A DNA stretch of 64,000 bases from Mangrovibacterium sp041596335 (GTDB lineage: Bacteria > Bacteroidota > Bacteroidia > Bacteroidales > Prolixibacteraceae), in NCBI RefSeq assembly GCF_041596335.1, contig NZ_JBFHIT010000023.1:1-64000 (forward strand), written 5' to 3'. Below are positions 41,569-49,087 of the stretch, in pieces (the stretch's first letter is position 1; every line of letters starts with the position of its first letter). Both the position numbers and the translations under genes were made by a program. Under the pieces are notes generated by a model. The model saw only the letters and a program-made list of their open reading frames with translations. It was not told the origin of the DNA and ran no database searches.

Positions 41569-43275
41569 ATGGACATTCGCACGAAGTCGAAAATACGCAA
41601 CCGGTTGAACCGGATTTATAAGAAGAACCTTTCGGAAGATTGGATTAATGAACTTTGCGACTTTATTGACGAGCGCAAAAATAAAACACCCCGGAAACGT
41701 CCGGGCTGGGACGAAAAACAAGTGTTCCTGATTACCTACGGCGATGTGATCAAACGCAAGGGCGAAGCCCCGTTGCATACACTCCATCAGTTTGCCACCG
41801 ATAAATTGAAGAGCATGATTTCCACCATTCATATTCTTCCATTTTTTCCGTACAGTAGCGATGATGGGTTTTCAGTGAAGGATTTTTATGCGGTGGATCC
41901 GGAATTGGGTCATTGGGATGATATTGAGTCACTGGAGACTGATTTTATATTGATGGCTGATTTGGTTGCCAATCATGCCAGTAGCGTGGGCGTGTGGTTT
42001 AAACAATTTCGGGAAGGGAAAAAGCCCGGGCGGAATTATTTCTTTGTGCCTCCCGATGACTTTGATACCACTCATGTTATTCGCCCAAGAAGCAGTCCGC
42101 TGTTGACCGAATATTCCACTGTGAACGGACCTAAAAAGGTGTGGACAACATTTAGCGCCGATCAGGTTGACCTGGATTACTCGAATCCCGAGTTGCTGAA
42201 GGAGATGCTCAGTGTTTTCCTCTTCTACATGGCGAAAGGAATTCGGGTGGTTCGTTTAGATGCCATCGCGTTTTTATGGAAAGCTTCGGGAACCGCCTGC
42301 ATGCACGAAAATGAAACGCACGAAGTCGTGAGCCTGTTCCGCGATGTGATGGACTATTGTTATCCGGGGGCGCTGTTGCTGACTGAAACGAATGTGCCGC
42401 ATCGCGAAAACATTACCTATTTTGGCTTGGGCGACGAGGCGCATCTGATCTACCAGTTTGCCCTACCTCCGCTCATTTTGCATGCGCTGCATACCGGCAA
42501 CGGGTCTTACTTTACCAACTGGGCGAAAGAGTTGAGCGATCCGCGTCGCGGAACTACGTATCTCAATTTTACGTCGTCGCACGATGGAATTGGGGTTCGA
42601 CCACTAGAGGGAATTATGCCCGACGAAGAGAAGCTGCCCATGATCGAAAAGCTGAAGGAGTTCGGCGCGCGGGTTACCACCCGGCAATTGGGCGATACGC
42701 ATGTGCCGTACGAAATTAACGTCACGTTCTTCGACGCGCTAAAAGGAACGCGCGATGGAGTGGACGAATATCAGCTTGACCGGTTTTTGCTGTCGCAAAC
42801 CATCATGTTGTCGTTGCAGGGCGTACCGGCTTTCTACTTTCTAAACTTGTTCGGCATTCCGAATGATAACGAAGGGCTGGAAAAAACCGGAGTAAATCGT
42901 TCGATCAATCGGAGAAAGTTTGAACTTGATGAGCTGACTGATTTGTTGCAAGACAATTCGCAGCATGCCACCATTTTGGCTGAGTTGAATCAGCGAACGG
43001 GTATTCGGCGCAATACGGTTGCTTTTTCGCCCGAAACCCAACAGTTGGTCATCGATTTGGGGAACGAGTTTTTCTGTCTGCTTCGAAAAACCGATCGGAT
43101 GGAAGAGTCGGTGGTTTGCCTCTTTAATCTTACCAATAAGAAGCAGGAGGTAGTGCTCCCGGCCGGATTGATGGAGTTTTGTCGCGATATGCTTACCTGG
43201 GATTTGCTGAATCCCGAGTGCATCGAAATGAAACCTTATCAAAGCTTATGGTTGCGTACCCGATTTATGATTTAA
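41569..43275 (+). CDS. GH13_18 phosphorylase, probably glucosylglycerate phosphorylase
   Basis: A 568-residue alpha-amylase-clan enzyme of the sucrose-phosphorylase type. Catalytic residues by motif are Asp231 in RVVRLDAIAF (nucleophile), Glu273 in LLTETNVPH (acid/base) and Asp339 in FTSSHDGIGVRP. STIHILPFFPYSSDDGFSV and DLVANHAS are the other GH13_18 marks. This subfamily includes sucrose, sucrose-6-phosphate, glucosylglycerol and glucosylglycerate phosphorylases. The neighbours (a GpgS-like synthase before, glycerate kinase after) point to glucosylglycerate plus phosphate giving glucose-1-phosphate and glycerate, as for E. coli YcjM. The ATG at 41569 is preferred to the TTG at 41548. Confidence 0.85.
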   Translation: MDIRTKSKIRNRLNRIYKKNLSEDWINELCDFIDERKNKTPRKRPGWDEKQVFLITYGDVIKRKGEAPLHTLHQFATDKLKSMISTIHILPFFPYSSDDGFSVKDFYAVDPELGHWDDIESLETDFILMADLVANHASSVGVWFKQFREGKKPGRNYFFVPPDDFDTTHVIRPRSSPLLTEYSTVNGPKKVWTTFSADQVDLDYSNPELLKEMLSVFLFYMAKGIRVVRLDAIAFLWKASGTACMHENETHEVVSLFRDVMDYCYPGALLLTETNVPHRENITYFGLGDEAHLIYQFALPPLILHALHTGNGSYFTNWAKELSDPRRGTTYLNFTSSHDGIGVRPLEGIMPDEEKLPMIEKLKEFGARVTTRQLGDTHVPYEINVTFFDALKGTRDGVDEYQLDRFLLSQTIMLSLQGVPAFYFLNLFGIPNDNEGLEKTGVNRSINRRKFELDELTDLLQDNSQHATILAELNQRTGIRRNTVAFSPETQQLVIDLGNEFFCLLRKTDRMEESVVCLFNLTNKKQEVVLPAGLMEFCRDMLTWDLLNPECIEMKPYQSLWLRTRFMI

Positions 43276-43408
43276 ACAGAGTCAGAAACAATGGAATACA
43301 TCTCCGGAAGTGAAATTGAAGATTAAAAAGTGCTCAGCCGATTTCAAGCTTTCGGAGGCTGTTCGATATTAAAAATATGAAACATCAGTACCGCAAAACT
43401 ACCATGCC

Positions 43409-44542
43409 ATGAAGATATTAATTGCTCCCGATTCATTTAAAGATTGCCTGGAAGCTGCTGATGTAGCTCGTTTTCTGGCCGATGGTGTACGCCGCGTATT
43501 TCCTGAGGCCGAGATTAAATCGATCCCGGTTGCCGATGGGGGCGAGGGGTTTGTGCAAACCATGCTTTCAGCTTTAGGTGGCGAACGGGTGAGCATTCAG
43601 GTGTTCGATCCGTTGAGGCGTCCGGTACTGGCTTTTTATGGTATTCTTCCCGATGGAACGGCGGTGATTGAGATGGCGGCTGCCTCGGGGATTGAATTGC
43701 TGAAGCCGGAGGAGCGCGACCCCCTGCAAACAACAACCTTTGGAACCGGACAACTGATGGTTGACGCGATGAAAAAGGGGTGCGGACGCATTATCATTGG
43801 CATTGGCGGAAGTGCAACAAACGACGGAGGGATGGGCATGGCTCGGGCGTTGGGTTACCGTTTCCCGGATAAGAATGGCGATAAAGTGTCGCAGGGAGGC
43901 GGTTCGTTGGGTCGAATTGAGTCGATTGATGCGAGCGAACTGAATCCATTACTGGCGCAAACCGAAGTTTTAGTGGCTTGCGATGTAAGCAACCCGCTTA
44001 CCGGCCCAAACGGAGCGTCGGCTGTTTACGGCCCGCAGAAAGGTGCCACCCCCGAAGTGGTTGATATGCTCGATCGGAACCTGGCGCATTTTGCAGAGAT
44101 TATTCGTCGCGATTTGAAGATTGATGTGCTCTCGTTGCCCGGAAGTGGCGCGGCCGGGGGATTGGGCGCCGGATTGGTGGCCTTTGCCGGTGGCCGTCTG
44201 CAAGCCGGATTCGATATTGTGAAAGAACAAACCAAGCTGGAGGCAGCAGTCATGGAAGCCGACTTCGTGTTGACAGGCGAAGGTAAAATGGACAGCCAGA
44301 CCAAACACGGAAAAACACCTTGGGGAGTAGCACAGCTGGCTAAAAAATACAAAAAACCGCTGTTCGCTTTTGCCGGATTCTTAGGTGAAGGCTACCGCGA
44401 ACTTTACGGCGAAGGGTTTACCTCCATCTTCGCGTTGCCAAAGGGCCCGGCTTCGCTCGATGCCTGCATTGCGAATGCGCCCGAATTGCTTGCCGATACA
44501 GCCGAGCAGGTATTTCGTGTGTTGAAAGCCAAAATCGTATAA
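43409..44542 (+). CDS. glycerate kinase (GarK/GlxK type)
   Basis: A 377-residue glycerate kinase of the Gly_kinase family, which makes 2-phosphoglycerate from D-glycerate. Diagnostic strings are MKILIAPDSFKDCLEAADVA at the N-terminus, IPVADGGEGFVQTML, GCGRIIIGIGGSATNDGGMG, GPNGASAVYGPQKGAT, GSGAAGGLGAGLVAF and VLTGEGKMDSQTKHGKTPWG. All sit at their normal places. The gene ends a cluster whose phosphorylase would release D-glycerate, so it returns that carbon to glycolysis. The first repeat of the restriction-modification island begins 37 nt after its stop. Confidence 0.95.
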   Translation: MKILIAPDSFKDCLEAADVARFLADGVRRVFPEAEIKSIPVADGGEGFVQTMLSALGGERVSIQVFDPLRRPVLAFYGILPDGTAVIEMAAASGIELLKPEERDPLQTTTFGTGQLMVDAMKKGCGRIIIGIGGSATNDGGMGMARALGYRFPDKNGDKVSQGGGSLGRIESIDASELNPLLAQTEVLVACDVSNPLTGPNGASAVYGPQKGATPEVVDMLDRNLAHFAEIIRRDLKIDVLSLPGSGAAGGLGAGLVAFAGGRLQAGFDIVKEQTKLEAAVMEADFVLTGEGKMDSQTKHGKTPWGVAQLAKKYKKPLFAFAGFLGEGYRELYGEGFTSIFALPKGPASLDACIANAPELLADTAEQVFRVLKAKIV

Positions 44543-44578
44543 ATTCCTCGCTCTTCGAAAGCCAGAATTAGATCCATC

Positions 44579-44710
44579 GATGCCGGAGGCATCGCATGTT
44601 TATAGCAAGAATGTATCCAGCCGGGTTTGTGATTCGACTCCGGCCGGAGTCGAACAAGCCGCATGTTCCGGCGAGTTCTATAAACATTCAAATCCTCTGG
44701 ATTTGATTTT
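44579..44710 (+). repeat. 132-bp direct repeat, copy A, left of the R-M island
   Basis: Aligns without gaps to 47026-47157 in the same orientation with about 11 differences. It has three built-in symmetric parts: GATGCC-GGA-GGCATC at its start, the 18-bp perfect palindrome CGACTCCGGCCGGAGTCG in the middle, and AAATCC-TCT-GGATTT near its end. Both strands keep a short open frame in both copies, but the frames lack any gene-like start or homology. It is probably a dispersed intergenic repeat of this genome. Confidence 0.85.
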
Positions 44711-44901
44711 ATTTCGCCGTGCGTGTTTGACCATCTTTCCCACAAATTTGAAAACAGTCTAAAGAATATTTATCGTAAATTGGGTTGGCCTTTATAAAGC
44801 GATCTGAGAAATCATGAGGTGTTTTGTTGGGTAGCTTTTTGAGACTCTGGCGTTGGATGCAACTAGAGAAAAGAGCGATGGTTTAACAAAACGAAAATTG
44901 T

Positions 44902-44909
44902 TATCTTTG
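44902..44909 (+). promoter_or_regulatory. -7 element for the restriction endonuclease
   Basis: TATCTTTG (TAnnTTTG) ends 20 nt before the ATG at 44929. A TTTAAC at 44882 is at the right distance for a weak -33 element. Confidence 0.5.
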
Positions 44910-44928
44910 AATTTATAGAGAATAGAAC

Positions 44929-45645
44929 ATGAAAGAGAAAATACTGGTACAGAAGATTGTTGAATATTTTGAGATAAATATTTTCAATAATCATATTGAA
45001 GCATCACTAAAAAGGAATTCCAGATTAAAGTCATATAATATAAATCCCATAGTCGTAAAATACTTATCAAGAGTTCTTGAAGGTAATTATAGTCCTGAAG
45101 GAGTAGCTAAAGCTTTGTTTTACCCGCGTGTGCTAGGGACTTCTATAAATACATCTTTTGGGACAAGAATTCAAAACATGTTTGTTGATCTAGAAATTGC
45201 AAGTGGGTCTTTAATAAAAGGAATGGATATTGAATTTATTGATCAGATTGATCAAAGGAAAAAATGGTGTCAATTAAAATCTGGTCCAAATACAATTAAC
45301 TCGGAAGATGTGAAACCATTAGTTCAGAAATTTACTAAGACCATTAATTTAGCGAGAACAAATAATGCTTTTAAAGGAATAAGCAACTCGGACTTTATAG
45401 TTGGAGTTCTATATGGCGAAATAAATGAATTAAGTATGCATTATAAAGCTATTGATAAAACTCATCCTGTTATTGTTGGAAAAGAGTTTTGGCACAGAAT
45501 TACGGGTTATCCAGATTTCTATAATAGCTTAGTTTATGAACTGCACAAAAGTATTAATAACATTGATACAAAAGACTTAATCAACAAAGGGTGTGAAATT
45601 TTAGCATCTGAAATTAATGCTTCTTCACTTTTTGATTTTTCATAG
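44929..45645 (+). CDS. type II restriction endonuclease, Eco47II-like
   Basis: A 238-residue AT-rich gene product. The strings YPRVLGTSINTSFGTRIQNM and KGMDIEFIDQID...WCQLKSGPNTIN resemble the Eco47II endonuclease family, which cuts GGNCC. Asp100 and Gln115-x-Lys117 fit a PD-(D/Q)xK nuclease centre. Its partner methyltransferase is convergent, and the two stop regions overlap by 32 bp. Family assignment is from memory; GGNCC specificity is an inference. Without the family match it would still be a candidate endonuclease from its position. Confidence 0.75.
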   Translation: MKEKILVQKIVEYFEINIFNNHIEASLKRNSRLKSYNINPIVVKYLSRVLEGNYSPEGVAKALFYPRVLGTSINTSFGTRIQNMFVDLEIASGSLIKGMDIEFIDQIDQRKKWCQLKSGPNTINSEDVKPLVQKFTKTINLARTNNAFKGISNSDFIVGVLYGEINELSMHYKAIDKTHPVIVGKEFWHRITGYPDFYNSLVYELHKSINNIDTKDLINKGCEILASEINASSLFDFS

Positions 45646-46864
45646 AATAAAATTCATTCAAAAACTTGACAATTGAGAACCCTACTTCTTGCCCTAAATT
45701 AACCGGCACAGCATTGCCAATCTGTTTGTATTGCTGCGCAATTGAACCCGAAAATTTCCATTCGTCAGGAAAGGTCTGAATCCGAGCGTATTCTCGAACA
45801 GTGAAAGGGCGAGTTTCTTCAGGGTGGCATCTCTCAGTTTGTTTTTGAGCAGGGCTACAGGTTAGTGTCAACGATGGTTCATCCCATCCAATTCTACGTG
45901 CCATTCCTGTTTTTCCTCCACCCAAATAAAAACTTCCACCCATGTATTCTTTTTGGATATCCGTAGGTAAGTCTCGCCAGTATCCCTTTGGTGGAACTAA
46001 GTCTAGAATCCTTTTTTTATACTCTGGGTAACTTGCACCTTGAGATTTTGGAACATCAGTATCGAAAAGTTCACTCTTTTTTAGTGCATCTTTGAGATTA
46101 TAAACTTTGTTATGTGGTTTTGGATATTCAAAAGTCAGGTTAATATCTTTTCTAACTCCTACTAAGATTAGCCTTTCTCTTTTCTGTGGCACTCGATAAT
46201 AGATAGCTTTCAAAACTTGTATTGGCATGACATTATATCCGATTTCATCAAGTATTGAAATCATTCCTTGTAAGGTTTTTCCATTCTCATGACTTAAAAG
46301 GCCACGTACATTTTCACCGATACAAATTGGGGGATTGACTTCTTTAACAACTCTGGCAAATTCATAAAACAGAGTTCCTCTTGCATCATCTAAACCCAGT
46401 TTTTTGCCTGCATAACTAAAAGCTTGACAAGGAAAACCTCCGGTTACTACATCAACAGAATTATAAAAATGTGAAAAATTGAAATCTTTAATATCACCCT
46501 CTAAAACATTCCATTTCGGTCTGTTCTTTCTAAGAGTTTGACATGCCCATTTGTCAATTTCGTTTAGTGCGACACATTTTATTCCAGCTTTTTCTAAACC
46601 AATGGCCAGACCTCCAGCACCTGCAAAAAGTTCTAGTGCAGAATATTGATTTTGAGGTTCTGCATAATTTGAAACGTTATCTTTAATATCTTCATCATAA
46701 AACAAACCTAACAGTGCCTGAACATCAGTCTTTTTGTAAACCCTATAATTTGAAACTGGTTCACGGATGGCATTTAGTATGCCTTCTTTATCCCATCTTC
46801 GCAATGTTTCTTTACTTTTGCCGATAAGAGCAGCTGTTTCCGATAATGATAAATAACTATTCAT
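45614..46864 (-). CDS. C5-cytosine DNA methyltransferase with N-terminal MerR-like HTH domain
   Basis: About 416 residues. Residues 1-55 form a MerR/excisionase-like helix-turn-helix (YLSLSETAALIGKSKETLRR, then NYRVYKKTDVQALLG). The m5C methyltransferase domain follows with its motifs in order: I LELFAGAGGLAIGLEKAG, IV VTGGFPCQAFSYAGKK with catalytic Cys146, VI GENVRGLLSHE, VIII YRVPQKRERLILVGV, then the target-recognition region, IX RPFTVREYARIQTFPDEW and X KQIGNAVPVNLG. The HTH probably lets the enzyme repress its own or the nuclease gene, as known for M.EcoRII and M.SsoII. An ATG at 46882 is also possible, but 46864 suits the nearby promoter better. Confidence 0.9.
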   Translation of the reverse strand: MNSYLSLSETAALIGKSKETLRRWDKEGILNAIREPVSNYRVYKKTDVQALLGLFYDEDIKDNVSNYAEPQNQYSALELFAGAGGLAIGLEKAGIKCVALNEIDKWACQTLRKNRPKWNVLEGDIKDFNFSHFYNSVDVVTGGFPCQAFSYAGKKLGLDDARGTLFYEFARVVKEVNPPICIGENVRGLLSHENGKTLQGMISILDEIGYNVMPIQVLKAIYYRVPQKRERLILVGVRKDINLTFEYPKPHNKVYNLKDALKKSELFDTDVPKSQGASYPEYKKRILDLVPPKGYWRDLPTDIQKEYMGGSFYLGGGKTGMARRIGWDEPSLTLTCSPAQKQTERCHPEETRPFTVREYARIQTFPDEWKFSGSIAQQYKQIGNAVPVNLGQEVGFSIVKFLNEFYSMKNQKVKKH

Positions 46865-46895
46865 AACCACGTTGTTAAACATTGTTCAATGGTTA

Positions 46896-46924
46896 CAAAT
46901 ATACAGTTATTTTTGAAGTTGCAA
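46896..46924 (-). promoter_or_regulatory. promoter of the methyltransferase gene
   Basis: On the minus strand TTG (46924-46922) and TATATTTG (46903-46896) are 18 nt apart, with an extra TTT before the TTG. Transcription would start about 25 nt before the ATG at 46864. Confidence 0.6.
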
Positions 46925-47025
46925 AATTAGATAAGCTAAAAGAATTAATGGTTGCTATTAAAGAGGGGGCGAGTGCTTCATTCTTTGCAGGAATGTAATG
47001 CGAACCTAGTCTGCGAATGTTATAA

Positions 47026-47157
47026 GATGCCGGAGGCATCGTATGTTTATAGGAAGAATGTATCCAGCCGGGTTTGTGATACGACTCCGGCCGGAGTCGA
47101 ACAAGCCGCATGTTTCGGCGAGTTTTATAGGCTTTCAAATCCTCCGGAGTTGGTTTT
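47026..47157 (+). repeat. 132-bp direct repeat, copy B, right of the R-M island
   Basis: Same orientation and length as copy A (44579-44710), about 92 percent identical by eye. The central CGACTCCGGCCGGAGTCG palindrome and the first hairpin GATGCC-GGA-GGCATC are unchanged; the last hairpin has differences. It lies in the 382-bp spacer between the methyltransferase and ArsR, which otherwise holds only promoters. Confidence 0.85.
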
Positions 47158-47236
47158 GCTAACTTGCAAAAAGCTCAATCGTTCCATTGCGCGAAAAAAA
47201 AATGACAATTGGTTATCGCAATTCAAAAAAAGCATT

Positions 47237-47261
47237 TACCTTTGTTCGCAAATTTACGAAC
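47237..47261 (+). promoter_or_regulatory. arsR promoter with operator copy 1
   Basis: The -7 element TACCTTTG (47237-47244) is followed at once by TTCG-CAAATTTA-CGAA (47245-47260), which extends to GTTCG...CGAAC. The palindrome covers the predicted transcription start. A bound ArsR would block its own gene. Confidence 0.65.
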
Positions 47262-47264
47262 AGG

Positions 47265-47564
47265 ATGAGTTTAAAATCAGTTACAACAGACAAACAAATT
47301 AGAGCTGCAAGGTACGCCAAGGCAATGGGGCATCCGGTACGGATGTATGTTTTGGAATTGCTTTCAACCCAAAGTTGTTGCTACAGTGGCGATTTGAGCG
47401 ATGAATTACCGATTGCAAAATCTACCTTATCGCAACACCTCAAAGAATTGAAAGACGCTGGACTAATTCAGGGCGAAATTGAATCGCCAAGAATAAAATA
47501 TTGTATCAACAAGGAAAACTGGAAAGAAGCGCAACAGCTTTTCAAACAGTTTTTGGGAATCTAA
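47265..47564 (+). CDS. arsR: ArsR/SmtB-family metalloregulator
   Basis: A 99-residue winged-helix repressor that leaves DNA when it binds arsenite or a related metalloid. It has the helix ARYAKAMGHPVRMYVLELLS, then SCCYSGDLSDELPIAKSTLS and QHLKELKDAGLIQGEIE. A cysteine pair, Cys38-Cys39, sits just before the recognition helices, and Cys80 is further on; they could form the sensing site, although the spacing differs from classic CxCxxC. The ATG at 47265 is chosen because the promoter lies between it and the earlier codon at 47187. The palindrome over its transcription start predicts autoregulation. Confidence 0.9.
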   Translation: MSLKSVTTDKQIRAARYAKAMGHPVRMYVLELLSTQSCCYSGDLSDELPIAKSTLSQHLKELKDAGLIQGEIESPRIKYCINKENWKEAQQLFKQFLGI

Positions 47565-47582
47565 AAAAATTTGAAACAAACG

Positions 47583-47598
47583 TTCGTTGTTTTGCGAA
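47583..47598. promoter_or_regulatory. candidate ArsR operator copy 2
   Basis: TTCG-TTGTTTTG-CGAA, same spacing as copy 1, lies in the gap between arsR and the thioredoxin-like gene, just downstream of an AAATTTG stretch that may be part of an internal promoter. Confidence 0.5.
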
Positions 47599-47652
47599 TA
47601 GCGAACTAAAAAAAGAAAACACATGGACTTAAACAATTTGAAACTTGCAAAC

Positions 47653-47886
47653 ATGGAAATTAAAGTTCTGGGTACAGGATGTGCCAAATGCAAATCGCTT
47701 GAAAAAGTAACAAACGAAGCCGTCGCAAAAACCGGTGTAAACGCTACCGTAACGAAAGTGGAAGATATTGTTGAAATTATGCAGTTTGGCGTAATGACAA
47801 CTCCAGCTTTGGTTATCGACGGTAAAGTTGTGGTAAAAGGAAAAGTTCCTTCGGTCGATGAAATCTCAAAATTATTAACCAAATAA
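47653..47886 (+). CDS. small thioredoxin-like redox protein
   Basis: A 77-residue thioredoxin-fold protein, MEIKVLGTGCAKCKSLEKVT, with the redox pair Cys10-x-x-Cys13. It continues with VMTTPALVIDGKVVVKGKVP (cis-Pro region TTPA). Members of this 'redox-active disulfide protein 2' group sit in arsenic and permease operons, often beside ArsP; ArsE of the ArsEFG set is a similar small protein. It would pass electrons to, or accept them from, the exported ArsF next to it. An upstream ATG (47623) would add ten residues; the shorter form matches the family. Confidence 0.85.
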   Translation: MEIKVLGTGCAKCKSLEKVTNEAVAKTGVNATVTKVEDIVEIMQFGVMTTPALVIDGKVVVKGKVPSVDEISKLLTK

Positions 47887-47897
47887 TCAGTCAGACC

Positions 47898-48335
47898 ATG
47901 ATGAAATTAGTTTATACTTTAGTTTTTGTACTGTTAGTGGGAGTAATCTCAGTTTCGGCTCAATGTTGCAGCGGTACGGCAGCCGAAAATTCGGCCAGTA
48001 CTAAAGTCGCTTGTAGCGGCACTCAAAAATCAAGTGAAGTTAAAGCCTATTATTTTCATGCAACCCGCCGTTGCGAAACCTGTCAGGCAGTAGAATCGGT
48101 TGCAAAAGAGGCAATCAAAGAGTACTATGGCGACAAAGTAAGTTTTGAATCCATAAACAGAGAAGAAGAAAAAAACAACCCGTTGGTTGGAAAATATAAA
48201 ATTAGCGGGACAGCTCTAATAATTGTCAGCGGAGACAAGAAGTCTGATGTTACGAACGATGCGTTTTTAAATGCGCGAACCAATCCCGCCAAATTGAAAA
48301 GCAAATTGAAATCGACCATTGATTCAATGTTGTAA
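47898..48335 (+). CDS. arsF: ArsF-family exported protein
   Basis: 145 residues with a signal peptide (MMKLVYTLVFVLLVGVISVS, cleavage after AQ), a mature start CCSGTAAENSAST, and the motif YYFHATRRCETCQAVESVAK. Cys59-x-x-Cys62 is in thioredoxin-like position. The family is named after ArsF of the ArsEFG set, which has been linked to reducing nitro-aromatic arsenicals before export. It lies between the thioredoxin-like gene and the ArsG-type permease (two-base gap), so the three form one unit. The enzymatic claim comes from family literature, not from this sequence. Confidence 0.82.
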   Translation: MMKLVYTLVFVLLVGVISVSAQCCSGTAAENSASTKVACSGTQKSSEVKAYYFHATRRCETCQAVESVAKEAIKEYYGDKVSFESINREEEKNNPLVGKYKISGTALIIVSGDKKSDVTNDAFLNARTNPAKLKSKLKSTIDSML

Positions 48336-48337
48336 GC

Positions 48338-49036
48338 ATGGAGGTATTACAAAACTTTTTGGAAACATCGCAGTTTCCAATCTTTACCGCATTTATTTTG
48401 GGACTTATGACAGCCATAAGTCCCTGCCCTTTGGCAACCAACATTACAGCGATCGGCTTTATCAGTAAAGATATTGTGAGCCAGCGAAAGGTATTTGTTA
48501 ATGGGTTGGTCTATACCCTGGGTAGGGCTATTTCATACACAGGCATTGGGTTACTTTTCTTTTTTGGAGCGAGCCAGTTCGAGTTTGCAGGCTTCTTTCA
48601 GGAGTGGGGCGAAAAGGCACTGGGGCCGCTTTTGATCATCATCGGCTTGTTTATGCTTGGCGTATTACGACTTAAAATACCCGGTATCGGTTCGTTGACC
48701 GAGAAAATGGAGAACAAAAAGAACAGCGGATTCTGGGGAGTTCTTTTATTGGGAATTGTTTTCGCCCTGGCATTTTGCCCCTACAGCGGCGTACTTTATT
48801 TCGGTATGCTAATGCCCATGACAATCAGCAGTGCGAGTGGATTGTATTTACCGCTGTTTTTTGCCATTGCTACCGGAATCCCCGTGATCATATTTGCCTG
48901 GCTTATCGCATTTAGCGTTGGTTCAATCGGCAATGTTTACAATAAACTAAAAACATTTGAACTGTGGTTCAGACGAGTAGTGGCGGTAGTGTTTATCGTT
49001 GTCGGACTGTATTACATTTTCACCATTTATTTCTAA
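48338..49036 (+). CDS. arsG: ArsG-family permease (DsbD/CcdA-like membrane protein)
   Basis: A 232-residue inner-membrane protein with about six helices. The first helix, FTAFILGLMTAISPCPLATN, and a later ALAFCPYSGVLYFGMLMPM carry the Cys-Pro marks of CcdA/DsbD-type electron carriers; the family is named for ArsG, a proposed exporter of aminobenzyl-arsenicals. It could equally carry electrons from the cytoplasmic thioredoxin-like protein to the exported ArsF. It starts two bases after arsF, and operator copy 3 lies between it and the next gene. Confidence 0.82.
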   Translation: MEVLQNFLETSQFPIFTAFILGLMTAISPCPLATNITAIGFISKDIVSQRKVFVNGLVYTLGRAISYTGIGLLFFFGASQFEFAGFFQEWGEKALGPLLIIIGLFMLGVLRLKIPGIGSLTEKMENKKNSGFWGVLLLGIVFALAFCPYSGVLYFGMLMPMTISSASGLYLPLFFAIATGIPVIIFAWLIAFSVGSIGNVYNKLKTFELWFRRVVAVVFIVVGLYYIFTIYF

Positions 49037-49052
49037 AAAATTTGCCTTGTAT

Positions 49053-49070
49053 GTTCGGTGTTTAACGAAC
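49053..49070. promoter_or_regulatory. candidate ArsR operator copy 3
   Basis: GTTCG-GTGTTTAA-CGAAC in the 51-bp gap between the ArsG-like and ArsP-like genes; same arrangement as copies 1 and 2. It suggests a second ArsR-controlled promoter for the downstream half of the cluster. Confidence 0.5.
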
Positions 49071-49087
49071 AATAAAAAGAATGAAGA

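Noticed and set aside
44404..44762. Short open frames in both strands of repeat copy A (and the matching frames in copy B, 46893-47302)
   Set aside because: Both copies keep open frames in two directions only because the repeat is nearly identical; no start signals or protein features support a gene.
47187..47264. Longer ArsR reading from 47187
   Set aside because: The extension contains the -7 element and operator copy 1, so it is promoter DNA.
44929..47564. Phage-defence island beyond restriction-modification (BREX, CBASS, toxin-antitoxin)
   Set aside because: Only the endonuclease and methyltransferase are present between the repeats; the next genes belong to the ars cluster.
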